A DNA stretch of 8,997 nucleotides from Gemmatimonadota bacterium (GTDB lineage Bacteria; Gemmatimonadota; Gemmatimonadetes; Gemmatimonadales; Gemmatimonadaceae). The stretch spans positions 1 to 8,997 of the forward strand of contig CANJOX010000118.1 of the NCBI GenBank assembly GCA_947475795.1, read 5' to 3'. The notes beneath the pieces are model-generated. The model was given only the letters and a program-made list of their open reading frames with translations, was not told the origin of the DNA and did no database searches. The translations under genes were made by a program, and so were the position numbers. Positions 1-7,905 of the stretch are shown in pieces. Positions within the stretch are counted from its first letter, which is position 1, and each line of letters opens with the position of its first letter.

Positions 1-1
1 G

Positions 2-2899
2 GACCGGTTTGAGGTGCAGACCACGCTGGCCGGCGAAGGGGGCGAACTGTCGTTCACCGGATCGGCCGACGCACTCGAGCCGTCAATGGGCGCCACCGGC
101 GCGTGGCGCGTGCGCGGTGGCAATCTGCAGAACCTGCTCGGTGACAACCGGTTTCCGGTCACGTCGCTCTCGATGATCGGGACCGTCGACATGAACGGGG
201 CCACTCCCGAGACGGTGTACGGACCACTGCGGGCCACGGTCGACCAGTTCTCCCGGGTGGCCGACGCGCGTCTCTTCGGCGGGAGCGCCGTGGTGCACTT
301 CGATTCCGGTCGCGTGCGCATTGATACCCTCGCGGTGGAAAGCTCGGCGTTGCGCCTTGCCGCGCACGGTGGGCTCGGACTCACGCGGACGCGACGCGAC
401 TCGTTGGCCATCTCGGTGGTCATCGACTCACTCGGGGGACTGCGCCCGTGGCTCGCACCGGCCGACAGCGGCCAGCGGGCGCTCGTGCTGGCACGCGATA
501 CCCTCCGCGGCACGATCGATCTGGCCGGGATGCTCGCTGGGTCCATCGATACGCTCGATTCGCGCGGCCTGGATCTCCGCCTGCGCGGCGATGTGCGTGA
601 TCTCGTCGTAGCGACGTCGCGCGCCACGCGGGCCTCACTCGATCTCACGGTCAGCGACCTTCTGCGTGGTGCCAACGGATCGCTGGGGATGACGATCGAT
701 TCCGCCGCGCTGGGCGGGGTCGACATCGCGTCAGCGGCCGGACAGTCCACGTTGCGCGGTGGGCTCGCGGAGCGCTTCGGTGTGCAGCTGCGGACCCCGT
801 CGGAAGCGCGGATGACCATTGCCGGCGGGGTCGCGCGCAGCGGTGACTCGAGCGTGGTCACCATCGACACGTTGACGCTGCGTGTCGACAGCGCCGCGAT
901 TCGCCCGCGTGGGTTTGCGCTCGTCGCGCCCGCGATGCTGCGGTTCATGCCGGGGGCGCAGGGGACACTGGGCGCGCTCGACTCGTTGGTGCTGCAGCAT
1001 ACTGATACCGGCCGGATCGCGGTGCGGGGGAGTCTGGGTGACGGGGGCGTCGTGTCAGGGCGTGTCGAGGCCGATCGCGTCGCCCTTGCCGACATCGGCC
1101 GGCTGCTGCGCCGCTCGCAGTTAACGCGAGGCACCGCATCGGCGGCGCTCACGCTGGCGGGCACACGTGAGCGTCCACGCATCGACGGGACCATCGACCT
1201 GCGTGATGCCGTGGCCGGTCGTGTGCGCTTCGGTGACCTGTTTGCCCGCGCGCACTACGATTCACTGCGCCTCACGGTGGACGGGGCGCTGCGGCTGGGC
1301 GGCCGGCCGGCGCTGGAGGCCACGGCGTCGCTGCCGCTCGATCTGGCGCTGGTGGCAAACCGGCCGCGGCAGCTGGATCAGCCGCTCACCGGGCGGCTGC
1401 TCACCGCGCAGACCGATCTGACGCTGCTGGAGTCGGTCTTTCCCGACGTGAGCCGTGCGAGCGGCACGCTGTTCACCGATGTCGCGCTCACCGGCACGTG
1501 GGCGCGTCCGCGCGTGCGCGGTGAGGTGCGGGTGGATAGCGCGGCGCTGTCCCTCGATCACCTCGGAGTGCGACTGAACCGGGCGCGGGCCGACATCGGC
1601 CTGTTCGGCGACAGCATTCTGATCCGCCGCCTCGGCGCCACGAGCGGGGCGCTGTCCGATTCGATCGGGATCAGCGGCTTGATCGGGATCACCGAAATCG
1701 CGAACCCGTCGTTCGATCTCCGTCTGGCGGCGAACGCCTTCCAGGCCATCGACAAGCCGCGCACGGCGTCGATCACCATGACGACGACCACTCCGATCAC
1801 CCTGACCGGTTCGCGCGAGGCGCCGCGGGTGCGGGGGGCCGTGCGTATCGACCGCGGCCGCGTGTACATCCGTGCGTTGGCGCAGCGTCGGGCGCTCGAT
1901 CTGGCCGACAACGTCGACGTCATCGATACCACGCGGTTCGGCGTGAATGGACTGTTGCCATCCGCGCCCCGCGCGGTGATGCAGAATCTGCAGCTCGACG
2001 ACGTACGGGTGCGCATCGGTGATGACGTCTGGCTCCGCTCCCCGGAAGCGAATCTCAAGCTCGGCGGCGGCCTGCGCGTGACGCGGGCCGTCTCGCGCGA
2101 CGGGCTGGTGGCACGCCTGGCGCTGGCCGACTCGCTCACCGTGGACCGGGGCACGTATCAGCTCAACCTCGGCATCGCGCGGCCGGGCTTCGAAGTGGAG
2201 CGCGGACTCGTGCGCTTCTTCGGCGATCCGGATCTCGAGCCCACGCTGGATATCACGGCGCTGCACACCATCCGTGAAACGCGCGCCAACTCCAATCGGC
2301 AGGATGTCCGCATCCGGGTCAAAATCGGCGGCACCATCGACCGGCCGACGCTGGCGCTGGCCAGCGCCGATAACCCGCCGCTCCCCGAGAGCGACATGCT
2401 GAGCTATCTGGTGACCGGTGAGCCGGCGTATGCGCTGCTGGGAACGCCCTATGCCGAGCAGGGGGCGACGCTGGCCCTGCGTCTGGCCGGTAGTTATCTG
2501 TCGAGCCGACTCGCCGGCGGTCGCTTCGATGTGGTGCAGGTGGAGCCGACGGCCCTCAATCCGGGCGATGCGGCCAACCTCCGGGAAAACGGTCTGGGCA
2601 TCCTGGCCTCGACGCGGGTCGGCGTGGGCGGTCAGATCGCCAGCAACACGTACTTCACGTTCAGTACCGGACTGTGCGGGCTCTCCAGTCAGACGTCCGG
2701 CGGCGGCGATGCGCTATCGCTGTTCGCGCAAGGGCTCGGGGTGAAGGTCGAGCGACGCTTCGAGGGCGGGCTGAGCGTGGCCCTCGGATTGGAGCCGGGC
2801 TCGAGCGCGCAGGCATGCGGTCGTCTGGGGATCAGCCGGACCTTCCAGCAGACCCCGCCCCAGATCGGCATCGACTTCTTCCGGAGCTGGACCTTCTGA
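2..2899 (+). CDS. tamB: TamB-family translocation/assembly module protein, C-terminal part (5' end outside window)
   Basis: The reading frame is open to the left edge (first whole codon at base 2), so the gene starts upstream; 966 residues are visible. They are rich in short beta-strand repeats alternating small and charged residues, without Cys until the end, as in the long beta-taco of TamB/DUF490 proteins. The last third shows the TamB C-terminal domain: a segment with VRGAVRIDRGRVYI, then RPGFEVERGLVRFFGDP, DLEPTLDITA, IGGTIDRPTLALAS and PPLPESDMLSYLVTGEP. The chain ends in aromatic residues with a final Phe, as expected for a segment that meets an Omp85 partner. In the family, TamB spans the periplasm from an inner-membrane anchor and works with TamA in outer-membrane protein assembly or lipid transport; the anchor is not visible here. 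The only two Cys lie near the C terminus. The family call is firm; the exact cargo is unknown. Confidence 0.9.
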   Translation, partial: DRFEVQTTLAGEGGELSFTGSADALEPSMGATGAWRVRGGNLQNLLGDNRFPVTSLSMIGTVDMNGATPETVYGPLRATVDQFSRVADARLFGGSAVVHFDSGRVRIDTLAVESSALRLAAHGGLGLTRTRRDSLAISVVIDSLGGLRPWLAPADSGQRALVLARDTLRGTIDLAGMLAGSIDTLDSRGLDLRLRGDVRDLVVATSRATRASLDLTVSDLLRGANGSLGMTIDSAALGGVDIASAAGQSTLRGGLAERFGVQLRTPSEARMTIAGGVARSGDSSVVTIDTLTLRVDSAAIRPRGFALVAPAMLRFMPGAQGTLGALDSLVLQHTDTGRIAVRGSLGDGGVVSGRVEADRVALADIGRLLRRSQLTRGTASAALTLAGTRERPRIDGTIDLRDAVAGRVRFGDLFARAHYDSLRLTVDGALRLGGRPALEATASLPLDLALVANRPRQLDQPLTGRLLTAQTDLTLLESVFPDVSRASGTLFTDVALTGTWARPRVRGEVRVDSAALSLDHLGVRLNRARADIGLFGDSILIRRLGATSGALSDSIGISGLIGITEIANPSFDLRLAANAFQAIDKPRTASITMTTTTPITLTGSREAPRVRGAVRIDRGRVYIRALAQRRALDLADNVDVIDTTRFGVNGLLPSAPRAVMQNLQLDDVRVRIGDDVWLRSPEANLKLGGGLRVTRAVSRDGLVARLALADSLTVDRGTYQLNLGIARPGFEVERGLVRFFGDPDLEPTLDITALHTIRETRANSNRQDVRIRVKIGGTIDRPTLALASADNPPLPESDMLSYLVTGEPAYALLGTPYAEQGATLALRLAGSYLSSRLAGGRFDVVQVEPTALNPGDAANLRENGLGILASTRVGVGGQIASNTYFTFSTGLCGLSSQTSGGGDALSLFAQGLGVKVERRFEGGLSVALGLEPGSSAQACGRLGISRTFQQTPPQIGIDFFRSWTF

Positions 2900-2948
2900 G
2901 GAACACGGATGGGCCGGGTGTGTTGCATGGGGTGATCATCGATCGTCC

Positions 2949-2962
2949 TATCAATTCAGATG
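2949..2962 (+). promoter_or_regulatory. Possible -10 element directly before the kinase start
   Basis: TATCAA at 2949-2954 matches 4 of 6 positions of a sigma-70 -10 box and ends 5 bases before the ATG at 2960. A start point 6 bases downstream would fall on the ATG, giving a leaderless message. No Shine-Dalgarno-like purine run lies in the 15 bases before the ATG. A weak -35-like TTGCAT at 2923-2928 is 20 bases away, longer than usual. An in-frame TGA at 2933 excludes a start further upstream. Weak evidence. Confidence 0.25.
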
Positions 2963-5900
2963 TCCGTCTCTCTGGCTGTTCCCGACCGCATCACTGCGCC
3001 GCCGCTTTCCGACACGCTCGACGCGATTGATCGCGCCGGGTCCGTTGACGCGCGGGTGCAGGTCACGGCGGATGCCTTGCAGGCGATGGGCTTCGACCGC
3101 GTGATGATCTCGCTGCGCGATGCATCGCTGAATCCAGTGCTGGTGGTGAGCGCGGGGCAGCCGGACATCACGTCGCCCTCGGGGCTGGCGCTGGCACCGT
3201 TGCCGGGCGCGGTCTGGCGTCGCCGCCTCGAGCTGTTGGCGCGATTCCGCGTAGGCGACCTGCATCTGCTCGACGGTAGCGATCCGTGGGTGGCACGCGA
3301 GTTCTTCGGTGCCGACGCCGTCCCGGCGATGGACGCGCACGCCTGGCTGCCCACCGATCTCATCGTCGCGCTGCTACGCGGGGTGGACGGCGAGCTGCTC
3401 GGGATCGTGAAGCTGGCGGGGCCGCGCGACGGCCGGCGCCCCACCGAGCTGCGGCGTCAGGACATCAGCACGATCGTGCGTCATCTGTCCTCGCGCTTGG
3501 CGTACGATGCCCTGCGAACGCTGGCGGAACGGCGTCACGCGCGGCTGCAGCGGTTGCAGGATGCGGGGGCATCGCTCACGCGATCGCTCGACGAGCAGGA
3601 GATCATGCGCGAACTCGCGCGCCAGGTGCAACTGGCGGTCCGCACCGACGGCGTCTGCGTGCTGGTGCCGGATCTCGATGCCGATATTCTGACGACGGCC
3701 ATGCGCATGGTGCGTGGCGCGGAGCGCCCGCGCGGGCCGGTGCGCCTTGGCGACGGCATCGTGGCTGAGGTGGCGCGCACGGGTCGTCCGGTCCGGGTGG
3801 GAGACCGTGAGGCCGACCGGGCCCGTGAGAAGGCGGGGCTGGTGCCGCCGCTCTCACTGTACGACATCATCGGCGAATCCGATGCGGCACTCTCCGTGGT
3901 CGCCGTCCCGATGCGCGTGGGCATCCGTCTGCTGGGTGTGCTGGCCGTGCACGCCGCGCGCGCCGACGTCTACACGGCCGAAGATGAGGAAGTGCTGGCG
4001 ACGATGGCCTCGCAGGCGGCCACCGCGATCGCCAATGCACGGCGCTACGCCGAAAGCGAGCGTGAACGGCGCACCACCGAGGCACTGGCCGACGTGGCAC
4101 GCGCGGTGGGAGAGTCGCTACGACTCGGCGAGGTGCTGCGCCTCATCCTGCGTCACGCGCTGTCGCTGCTGGGGGTCGAAGGCGCGTGCGTCGCCCTGCG
4201 CAACGGCGAGTACCTGCACATCGTGGCCGCCAGCGGCAGCGCCGACGTCCTGACCGGCGTCCATGTGCCACTGAACGGCAGCCTGGTCGGCCGCTCGGTC
4301 ACGGCGAACGAACTGATTGTTTACAACGACGGTAACGTCGAGGTGGCGCTGCACCGCACGGTCCAGCATCTGGCGCCGGTCCAGCGCATGGTTATCGCGC
4401 CGCTCATCACCGGGCGTGGTACGATCGGCTCGATCGCCGTGATGAATCGGGAGCGCGCCTTCGATCAGGCGGACGGCAAGGTGCTCCAACGTCTCGCCGA
4501 CCATGTGGCCGTCGCCATTGTGAACGCCCGCCTGTTCGAGGAGGTGGAGAAGGCCACCCGTGAATGGAAGGTTGCCTTCGATAGCACGGCCAGCGGGATC
4601 GTCGTGCTGGAGGAGTCCCTCACGGTGAGCCGCTGCAACACGCGCGCCGCCGATCTGTGCGGCACCACGGTGCCCGCCCTGCTGGGCCGCCGGTTCCGCG
4701 ATGCACTGGTCGGCAGCAGTGAGACGCTGGATGCGAACGCGGTCGACCGGTTCATCGTGCGCGCACAGGCCGTGGGGGTTCCGACGCGTGAGTTGATTCG
4801 CGACGACGTCACGGGCCGTCTGTTCTCGTTGCTGGCCGCCCCGCATCCCGACGGTGGATGCGTGATCACGTTCGACGACGTGACCGAGTCGCACCGGTTG
4901 GCGGAACGGCACCGGAAGGTCCTCGATACGGTGTCCGACGCCATCGTGATCACCGATCTCGAGGGGCGCGTGACGTTCGCCAACCCGGCTTCGCACGTGC
5001 TGTTCCGGCGGCCGAACCTCGAGGGCACGCCGATCGGCGCGCTCGCGGCCGACGGGTGGACCGATACGGTCAACAGGCACGAAGGGCTGGCGCGGGAAGG
5101 CGCTGAGCAACAGTACGAGTGCGAGATTGCGCGCGCCGACGGTGTGCGGCGCACCGTACAGGTCAGCTCCGCTCCCCTGGTCGAACTCGGGCAGATTACG
5201 GGCACGGTGGCCTGTCTACGCGACATCACCGAGCGGCTGGCCGATGCACGCGCACGTAAACGCTCCGAGTCGCAGTATGCCCGACTGGTCGAAGCGGCGA
5301 CCGACGCGATCTGCACCTGTGATGTGGACGGCCGATTTACCTCGGTGAACGCGGGGGTTCTGATGGCAGCCGGGATGACGCGTGATGAGCTGCTGGGACA
5401 GCACTTCGACACGTTGGTGCATCCGGCGGAGCGTGCGGCGGCGAACGAGATGGTGACGGCAACGCTGGCGGGCGAGCGCCGTCGCACCCAGATGCGCTTC
5501 ATGAGCGCCAAGGGCGCTCGTCTGGGGATGATCACCACGGCGCCGATTCACGAAGAGGGCGTCGTGGTCGGTGCGCTCGGGATCGTGCGTGACATCACGG
5601 ACGAGGAAGTGATGCGCGAGTCCCATGCCCAGCAGTCGCGTCAGGCCGCCGTCGGGCAATCACTCAGTCGCGTGGCAAACGAGTTGAACAATCCGCTGGC
5701 CAGTCTGCTGGCCGTGGCGGAGTTGCAAGCCACGTCGCCCGATATGCTGCCGGCCAACCGGCAGGCGATCGATGAGATCTGCGAGCAGGCCCGCCGTGCG
5801 TCGAGCATTATCTCCCAGTTACTGGGTGCCACCGGTGAGGCGCCGCAGGCCGCCGGTGCGCGCGTGTCCATCGACGTGAACGCGCTCGTGCGCCGCGTCC

Positions 5901-6742
5901 TCGACCTGCATGGGTATGGGCTGCGCGAGCACGGCATCGTGATGGATCTGGCGTTGGCCGCTGACCTGCCCGTCGTTTCGGGTGACGCGCTGCAGCTGCA
6001 GCAAGCGGTATCGAATCTGTTGACGAACGCGGAGGAAGCCTTGGCGGGCTATCCGGGCGAACGCCGGATCCATCTCGCCACACGTGCTGCCGTGGACGGT
6101 ATCGATATTGAGGTCGGGGATTCGGGGCCGGGGATCACGCCACATCATCTGACGCGCATCCTCGATCCGATGTTCACGACGCGCACGGCGGCGGGCAACC
6201 GCGGTCTGGGGCTCACGATTGCCCACGCCATCGTGCGGGATCATGGTGGGATGCTCGCTGTGAAGTCGCAGCCGGGAGAAGGCGCCATCTTTACGCTTTC
6301 ACTCCCGCTGCTGTCGGCGGCGGCTGCGCCTGACGGCGCCACCGGCGATCTGGCCGCCTCTGATCGCATCACGCGGTCGTTGCTGCTGATCGAGGACGAG
6401 GTGACGCTGCGCACGGCCATCAGCCGCTTCCTGCGCAATTCGGGCTATCTGGTGGACGTATCGGCGTCGGGCGCCGATGCGCTCGACCGGCTCGGCGAGC
6501 GCACGTACGATCTCATTCTGCTCGATCTGCGCATGAAGGGGCTGACCGGGGAGCAGGTGTACGAGGCGATCGAGGCACACAGCCCGGATCAGGCCCGTAA
6601 AGTGGTGTTCATGACCGGCGACCTGCACAGTGCCTCGGCGTCGCGGTTCATCCGGCGCACGGGTCGCCCGGTGCTGGCCAAGCCGTTTACCCTGCTTGAA
6701 CTCGACGCGCGCGTGGCCCAACACCTCGGCGAGACGCGTTAA
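2960..6742 (+). CDS. Soluble hybrid sensor histidine kinase (3 GAF, 3 PAS, HisKA, HATPase_c, REC) with Asn in place of the H-box His
   Basis: The 1260-residue protein has no membrane segment, so it should sense in the cytoplasm. Approximate order: a GAF-like region at 20-185, GAF at 200-360, GAF at 374-525, PAS at 536-647, PAS at 650-763, PAS at 771-884, HisKA at 893-954, HATPase_c at 1000-1110, REC at 1140-1255. Helical linkers join the GAF and PAS units. ATPase motifs are present: N-box NLLTNAEEAL (Asn1023), G1 DSGPGI (Asp1054) and G2 NRGLGL. The receiver has Glu1145/Asp1146, phosphoacceptor Asp1189, Thr1219 and Lys1241. The H-box reads VANELNNPL instead of the usual VAHELNNPL: codon AAC at 5678-5680 puts Asn at 907, so normal autophosphorylation should not occur. 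No HPt or DNA-binding output is fused. The ATG at 2960 is the first possible start after an in-frame TGA at 2933. The ligands are unknown. Confidence 0.95.
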   Translation: MSVSLAVPDRITAPPLSDTLDAIDRAGSVDARVQVTADALQAMGFDRVMISLRDASLNPVLVVSAGQPDITSPSGLALAPLPGAVWRRRLELLARFRVGDLHLLDGSDPWVAREFFGADAVPAMDAHAWLPTDLIVALLRGVDGELLGIVKLAGPRDGRRPTELRRQDISTIVRHLSSRLAYDALRTLAERRHARLQRLQDAGASLTRSLDEQEIMRELARQVQLAVRTDGVCVLVPDLDADILTTAMRMVRGAERPRGPVRLGDGIVAEVARTGRPVRVGDREADRAREKAGLVPPLSLYDIIGESDAALSVVAVPMRVGIRLLGVLAVHAARADVYTAEDEEVLATMASQAATAIANARRYAESERERRTTEALADVARAVGESLRLGEVLRLILRHALSLLGVEGACVALRNGEYLHIVAASGSADVLTGVHVPLNGSLVGRSVTANELIVYNDGNVEVALHRTVQHLAPVQRMVIAPLITGRGTIGSIAVMNRERAFDQADGKVLQRLADHVAVAIVNARLFEEVEKATREWKVAFDSTASGIVVLEESLTVSRCNTRAADLCGTTVPALLGRRFRDALVGSSETLDANAVDRFIVRAQAVGVPTRELIRDDVTGRLFSLLAAPHPDGGCVITFDDVTESHRLAERHRKVLDTVSDAIVITDLEGRVTFANPASHVLFRRPNLEGTPIGALAADGWTDTVNRHEGLAREGAEQQYECEIARADGVRRTVQVSSAPLVELGQITGTVACLRDITERLADARARKRSESQYARLVEAATDAICTCDVDGRFTSVNAGVLMAAGMTRDELLGQHFDTLVHPAERAAANEMVTATLAGERRRTQMRFMSAKGARLGMITTAPIHEEGVVVGALGIVRDITDEEVMRESHAQQSRQAAVGQSLSRVANELNNPLASLLAVAELQATSPDMLPANRQAIDEICEQARRASSIISQLLGATGEAPQAAGARVSIDVNALVRRVLDLHGYGLREHGIVMDLALAADLPVVSGDALQLQQAVSNLLTNAEEALAGYPGERRIHLATRAAVDGIDIEVGDSGPGITPHHLTRILDPMFTTRTAAGNRGLGLTIAHAIVRDHGGMLAVKSQPGEGAIFTLSLPLLSAAAAPDGATGDLAASDRITRSLLLIEDEVTLRTAISRFLRNSGYLVDVSASGADALDRLGERTYDLILLDLRMKGLTGEQVYEAIEAHSPDQARKVVFMTGDLHSASASRFIRRTGRPVLAKPFTLLELDARVAQHLGETR

Positions 6743-6783
6743 CTTTCCGGGATGACCCTCCCGCATCGCCGGGGCATTCTGAC

Positions 6784-6798
6784 GAGAGCTCGCCGTTG
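6784..6798 (+). promoter_or_regulatory. Ribosome binding site supporting a TTG start
   Basis: GAGAG at 6784-6788 lies 7 bases before TTG at 6796. No ATG or GTG occurs in this frame between the preceding stop at 6740-6742 and 6796, and the next candidate, a GTG at 6838, would cut into the first SH3 domain. This favours TTG as the start. Confidence 0.5.
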
Positions 6799-7554
6799 AC
6801 GACGTCCCTGACACTCTCCACCGCCGATCGCTTCACCGTGCGATCGGCCGTTGCTCCGCTGCTGAGCGATGCGCGGATCGCCGCGCCGGTCACGTCGCAG
6901 CTGCTGGCCGGCGAGGTGCTGCAGCTGATCGACGGCCGCGGCGACTGGCTCCAGGTGCGTGGACCCGACGACTACCACGGCTGGACGCACGTGGGGTACC
7001 TGCGGCCCTACGCGGGGAGCGAAGCGAGCTGGCACCTGTCGCTGGGCTGCGTCACCCGCGACGCGCAGGGGCAGCTTCGGGCACTGCCACTGGGGGCACG
7101 TGTTGCCCCCGAACTCGAGGTGGTGGACGGTCGTGCCATTCCGCCGGACGCGCGCGCCGCCCTCTTCCCGCGCGACCGCGCGGCAATCGTGCGCAGTGCA
7201 CGCACGCTCTTCAGTGGCGCCAGTTATCTGTGGGGCGGCGTCACACCATGGGGCGTGGACTGTTCCGGGCTCGTGCAACGCCTCTTCGCACTGCATGGTG
7301 TGGCATTGCGCCGCGACGCGTGGCAGCAGGCCGAGGACACGATGCGGGTTGCGGACGACGTCACCACCCCGACGGCGCCGGCGGACTTGCTGTTCTTCTC
7401 GGACCGCGACGACCGCCGCATCACGCACGTGGGCATCGCGACGGGGGACGGGGGGATGGTGCACAGCTCGCTGGCCCGCGGCGGTGTGTTCGAGGAACGC
7501 GCCCTGACGGAGCGGCTCATCGGACAAGGGGTGTCTCTCCGCCGCGCCCTGTAA
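6796..7554 (+). CDS. SH3b-NlpC/P60 family cysteine peptidase
   Basis: The 252-residue protein resembles gamma-D-glutamyl-L-diamino acid endopeptidases of the YkfC type, which cut peptidoglycan stem peptides. Residues 12-75 form a bacterial SH3-like domain (ending GWTHVGYLRP) and about 85-118 look like a second, more diverged one. The NlpC/P60 domain runs from about 128 to the end. It contains YLWGG, then the nucleophile in DCSGLV (Cys156), then THVGIA (His211) and MVHSS (His223), giving a Cys-His-His triad. No signal peptide or lipobox follows the chosen TTG start, so the enzyme may act on recycled peptides in the cytoplasm or leave by another route; this is inferred. The gene lies 53 bases after the kinase in the same direction and may be cotranscribed. 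Its TAA stop at 7552-7554 is the first three bases of the repeat block. The family is firm, the substrate inferred. Confidence 0.92.
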   Translation: MTTSLTLSTADRFTVRSAVAPLLSDARIAAPVTSQLLAGEVLQLIDGRGDWLQVRGPDDYHGWTHVGYLRPYAGSEASWHLSLGCVTRDAQGQLRALPLGARVAPELEVVDGRAIPPDARAALFPRDRAAIVRSARTLFSGASYLWGGVTPWGVDCSGLVQRLFALHGVALRRDAWQQAEDTMRVADDVTTPTAPADLLFFSDRDDRRITHVGIATGDGGMVHSSLARGGVFEERALTERLIGQGVSLRRAL

Positions 7555-7719
7555 CGCCGTTATCTCCTAACGCTGTTGTGCTAACGCGGTTGTGTCCTCA
7601 CGCCGTTTGATCCTGACGACGTTGAACGGCGTGAGGAGGAAACCGCGTTAGGATTTGACGGCGTCAGGAAGAAACGGCGTCAGGAAGAAACGGCGTCAGG
7701 AGGAAACGGCGTCAGGAAC
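7552..7719. repeat. 168-bp module, copy 1
   Basis: Order: left-facing units at 7552-7567, 7568-7581 (only 14 bases), 7582-7597 and 7598-7613; centre at 7614-7624; right-facing 16-base units from 7626, 7642, 7658, 7674, 7690 and 7706. Every element recurs 168 bases downstream. By hand alignment about 145 of 168 positions agree with copy 2, including an identical 24-base run at 7614-7637 and the identical short left unit spacing. This is a direct duplication of a whole composite module rather than single-unit slippage. Confidence 0.85.
7582..7650. repeat. Long inverted repeat (hairpin) in module 1
   Basis: The arms are 7582-7607 and 7625-7650, each 26 bases, complementary at 23 positions, with a 17-base loop at 7608-7624. 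The three mismatches are contiguous and form a small internal bulge between two perfect 10- and 13-bp helices. The variable positions of the units agree in nested order: the unit with GCGTGA faces TCACGC, and the unit with GCGTTA faces TAACGC. Confidence 0.85.
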
Positions 7720-7730
7720 GAACGCCGTTT
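7704..7730. terminator. Hairpin at the module junction, possible terminator
   Basis: AAACGGCGT at 7704-7712 is perfectly complementary to ACGCCGTTT at 7722-7730, with the 9-base loop CAGGAACGA. It lies where the last right-facing unit of copy 1 meets the first left-facing unit of copy 2. Its position between convergent genes fits a terminator on either strand, but neither side has a clear T-tract beyond three T, so intrinsic termination is uncertain. Confidence 0.3.
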
Positions 7731-7905
7731 CATCCTAACGCTGTTATGCTAACGCGGTTGCGTCCTAACGCAGTTTGGTTCTGACGACGTTGAACGGCGT
7801 GAGGACGAAACCGCGTTAGGATTTGACCGCGTCAGGATTTAACGGCGTCAGGATGTAACCGCGTCAGGATGTAACCGCGTCAGGATGTAACCGCGTCAGG
7901 ACGTA
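7720..7905. repeat. 168-bp module, copy 2, with an extended unit array
   Basis: Order: left-facing units at 7720-7735, 7736-7749 (14 bases), 7750-7765 and 7766-7781; centre at 7782-7792; right-facing units from 7794, 7810, 7826, 7842, 7858, 7874 and 7890. It has one more complete right-facing unit than copy 1. Units at 7858 and 7874 are identical (ACCGCGTCAGGATGTA) and the neighbours at 7842 and 7890 differ by one base each, which suggests recent local expansion after the module duplication. A degenerate remnant, ACCGCGGA, follows at 7906. Confidence 0.85.
7750..7818. repeat. Long inverted repeat (hairpin) in module 2
   Basis: The arms are 7750-7775 and 7793-7818, 26 bases each, complementary at 23 positions, with a 17-base loop at 7776-7792. 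The geometry is identical to the module 1 hairpin, but the three mismatches are scattered instead of contiguous, so the two copies have changed independently. Confidence 0.85.

Noticed and set aside
1262..2266. 334-codon open frame on the minus strand inside tamB
   Set aside because: It is the antisense of a well-supported gene in GC-rich DNA; its translation is Arg/Gln/His-rich with no recognisable domain, typical of a shadow frame.
2929..2940. GGGGTGATC as a Shine-Dalgarno for the kinase gene
   Set aside because: It is over 20 bases before the ATG, too far to position a ribosome, and an in-frame TGA at 2933 excludes an earlier start.
4118..5538. Two long overlapping minus-strand open frames (about 330 and 357 codons) inside the kinase gene
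   Set aside because: Both lie opposite clear GAF and PAS coding sequence and overlap each other in different frames, with low-complexity Arg/Ser-rich translations.
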